This document shows positions 62,140-64,000 of a stretch of DNA of 64,000 bases, in pieces. Source of the DNA: Winogradskyella thalassocola (GTDB lineage: Bacteria > Bacteroidota > Bacteroidia > Flavobacteriales > Flavobacteriaceae); contig NZ_FNCZ01000001.1 in NCBI RefSeq assembly GCF_900099995.1, positions 310,001 through 374,000 on the forward strand, in the 5' to 3' direction. A program made the position numbers and the translations under genes. How positions within the stretch are numbered: position 1 is the first letter of the stretch; the number at the start of each line of letters is the position of its first letter. The notes below the pieces were generated by a model. It was not told the DNA's origin. It worked only from the letters and a program-made list of their open reading frames with translations, and did no database searches.

Positions 62140-63948
62140 ATGAAAAAACTTCTCACCATCTGTTTAACGGTCGCATTAGTATTCGTCTCGTGTAAAGAGG
62201 ACGTAAAAAAAGATATTATTACTACTAAAAATTCAGATTTCACCGCAATGTTAGCGAATTACAGCGAAGGAAAATTGAAGCTGAATCCAATTGAAGCCAC
62301 GTTTATTGGAGATGGTCGCTTCGATGCTGCCTTTCCTAATTATTTATCTGATGACTTCCGGAAGGACTGGCATGATTTTTATTCGTCTTATGCATCTCAA
62401 TTAAAAGAATTTAAAGATGCCGATCTTACAGAAAGTGAACAAATGAGCAAAGGAGTTATGGAGTGGGATTGCGAAATGGCATTGGCACAATCTAGTTTTA
62501 AAAATGACTTATATATGCCTATTAACCAGATGTGGTCTGTTAATTTAGTAATGACACAATGGGCTACTGGCACAAGCGCACAACCTTTTAAAACCGTTAA
62601 AAATCACGAGGATTGGCTAAAACGATTAGAACACTATAACGTTTGGCTGGAAACAGCAGAAAAACGCATGAAAGAAGGTGTTGCAGAAGGTTACGTATTG
62701 CCAAAATCGTTGATAAAAAAAGTGATCCCACAGTTTGAAGCGCTCACTAAAGTCAACACTTCAGCTGAAGGCATTACCGACCTTTCGGAACACTTATTCT
62801 TTTCTCCAGTAATGACTTTACCAGATAGTTTTTCATCTGAAGAGAAAGAACGACTAACTGAAGCTTATTCTAAACTAATATTAGATAAGCTTATACCGTC
62901 ATTTAAATCTATGGCATACTATTTAAAATCTGATTATTTAGATGCAGGACTAGAAAGCAGTGGTATTTCTGATATTCCTAATGGTAAAGCCTATTATGAC
63001 CATGCCATTAAATTTTACACAACAACAAACATGACGGCTGATGAGATTCATGAACTAGGTTTAAAAGAAGTGGCTAGAATTTTAGCCGAAATGGAAAAAG
63101 TAAAGGAGCAAGTTGGTTTTGAAGGAGATCTTAAAGCATTTTTTAATGCTGTGAGATCTAATAAAGCGTTGATGCCTTATACAACTCCAGAAGAAGTGAT
63201 TGCTAATTTTAATACCATTCACAACAAAATGAAACCACAATTAAATGAACTTTTTGCGAATAAGCCGAAAGCAGCATTTATAGTAAAACAAACAGAAAAA
63301 TTTAGAGAAGCTTCAGCAAGCGCAGAATATAATCCTGGATCTGCAGATGGTACAAGACCCGGTGTTTTTTATGTGCCTATAATAGACGCTTCTGCTTATA
63401 ATGTGTTTTCTGATGAAGCTTTATTTTTACATGAAGCTATACCAGGACACCATTATCAAATATCTTTAACTATAGAAAACGAGGACTTACCAGAATTTAG
63501 AAAGTCGTTATGGTATAGTGCTTATGGTGAAGGTTGGGCGCTTTACACCGAAAGTTTAGGTAAAGAATTAGGCTTATACACAGATCCTTATCAATATTTT
63601 GGAATGTTAGGCATGGAAATGCACAGAGCAATAAGATTAGTCGTAGATACAGGCATCCATTCTAAAGGTTGGTCTAGAGAAAAAGCTATACAATATTCGT
63701 TAGATAATGAAGCTGAGTCTGAAGCTAGTATTACCTCCGAAATTGAGCGTTACATGGCCAACCCAGGACAAGCCTTATCTTATAAAATAGGACAACTAAA
63801 AATTAGAGAATTGAGAGCAAAAGCAGAAGAACAATTGGGTGATGCTTTTGATATCCGTGAGTTTCATACACAAGTTCTCGAAACCGGTTGTATTCCACTT
63901 GCACTTCTAGAAAATAAAATTAATAACTGGATTACTACGACTAAATAA
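62140..63948 (+). CDS. DUF885-family peptidase-like lipoprotein
   Basis: 602 residues with a lipobox 'LVFVSCKED' (Cys 20). The DUF885 family shows zinc-peptidase features: 'FLHEAIPGHHYQISL' (about 428-442) contains the H-E-x-x-x-G-H-H pattern, and 'AYGEGWALYTESLGKELG' follows some 30 residues later with the Glu typical of the third ligand. 'RYMANPGQALSYKIGQLKI' is the conserved C-terminal block. Members are thought to be exported carboxypeptidases or related hydrolases. Here the product would be anchored in the envelope. Normal length. Confidence 0.9.
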   Translation: MKKLLTICLTVALVFVSCKEDVKKDIITTKNSDFTAMLANYSEGKLKLNPIEATFIGDGRFDAAFPNYLSDDFRKDWHDFYSSYASQLKEFKDADLTESEQMSKGVMEWDCEMALAQSSFKNDLYMPINQMWSVNLVMTQWATGTSAQPFKTVKNHEDWLKRLEHYNVWLETAEKRMKEGVAEGYVLPKSLIKKVIPQFEALTKVNTSAEGITDLSEHLFFSPVMTLPDSFSSEEKERLTEAYSKLILDKLIPSFKSMAYYLKSDYLDAGLESSGISDIPNGKAYYDHAIKFYTTTNMTADEIHELGLKEVARILAEMEKVKEQVGFEGDLKAFFNAVRSNKALMPYTTPEEVIANFNTIHNKMKPQLNELFANKPKAAFIVKQTEKFREASASAEYNPGSADGTRPGVFYVPIIDASAYNVFSDEALFLHEAIPGHHYQISLTIENEDLPEFRKSLWYSAYGEGWALYTESLGKELGLYTDPYQYFGMLGMEMHRAIRLVVDTGIHSKGWSREKAIQYSLDNEAESEASITSEIERYMANPGQALSYKIGQLKIRELRAKAEEQLGDAFDIREFHTQVLETGCIPLALLENKINNWITTTK

Positions 63949-64000
63949 CGAAAACACATCACTATATATAATGTATCGCTAGTTCTTGCCTACTTACAAA
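63949..64000 (+). repeat. Start of a further cassette-type repeat D, cut by the window end
   Basis: Directly after the DUF885 stop, CTAGTTCTTGCCTACTTACAA (63979-63999 in part) aligns with the left part of repeats A and C. The right half lies beyond the window. Confidence 0.35.

Overview
The window is AT-rich DNA from a Bacteroidota genome, almost certainly a marine-type member of the Flavobacteriaceae. The evidence is type IX secretion cargo with C-terminal sorting domains, a PorZ-like secretion component, several TonB-dependent receptors, promoters of the flavobacterial TAnnTTTG type, very weak Shine-Dalgarno sequences, and typical flavobacterial gene neighbours (porZ-recO, yicC-gmk-nadD, lipocalin-OmpA). 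I cannot name the species from sequence alone.

Layout. 1-7,420: two tandem type IX secreted surface proteins, the first cut by the window edge. 7,550-7,602: an 11-bp-period GC-rich repeat. 7,691-14,728 (minus): TonB receptor, recO, porZ-like gene, then gdhA. 15,045-22,534: outer-membrane protein, a transsulfuration enzyme, an RsiV-like lipoprotein, a CPA1 antiporter with a DinB protein, an ArsC-like/EamA/FemAB-like cluster and a thioesterase. 22,658-25,524: yicC, gmk, nadD, then a GIY-YIG gene bracketed by inverted REP-like repeats, then yraN. 25,640-29,774: a membrane-bound winged-helix regulator divergent from a YceI gene, two small membrane proteins, an LD-carboxypeptidase and a lipoprotein with no normal start codon. 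29,920-40,435: metG, lipocalin, OmpA, tex, an MG2/plug surface protein, a histone-deacetylase-like enzyme, ferritin, a small Lys/Cys-rich protein and an ASCH lipoprotein.

40,559-51,361 is the most coherent functional locus: an SSS symporter, an AMP-forming acyl-CoA synthetase, an exported alpha/beta hydrolase, a helical repeat protein, a TonB receptor, a cytoplasmic alpha/beta hydrolase, a 3-hydroxybutyrate-dehydrogenase-like SDR and an AraC regulator. I read it as a candidate uptake and breakdown locus for hydroxyalkanoate (3-hydroxybutyrate-type) esters or oligomers. It would be organised like a polysaccharide utilisation locus but built around esterases. An identical 11-bp box lies at similar distances upstream of both transporter-led blocks.

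51,452-53,134 holds a small His/Cys-rich ORF, an AhpD-like protein, a cupredoxin-like protein and ssb. From about 53,250 to the end the window is an accessory, island-like zone. It holds a tightly coupled three-gene operon of unknown function with an operator-like palindrome, an IS1595-family element, a candidate small RNA, a tmRNA-like mini tRNA domain, a frameshifted gene, overlapping antisense ORFs, and an apparently intact IS3-family element lying in a junction between gene cassettes whose repeats resemble integron attC sites. A nonsense-broken gene, an esterase-like protein with a degenerate nucleophile elbow, and a DUF885 peptidase-like lipoprotein follow.
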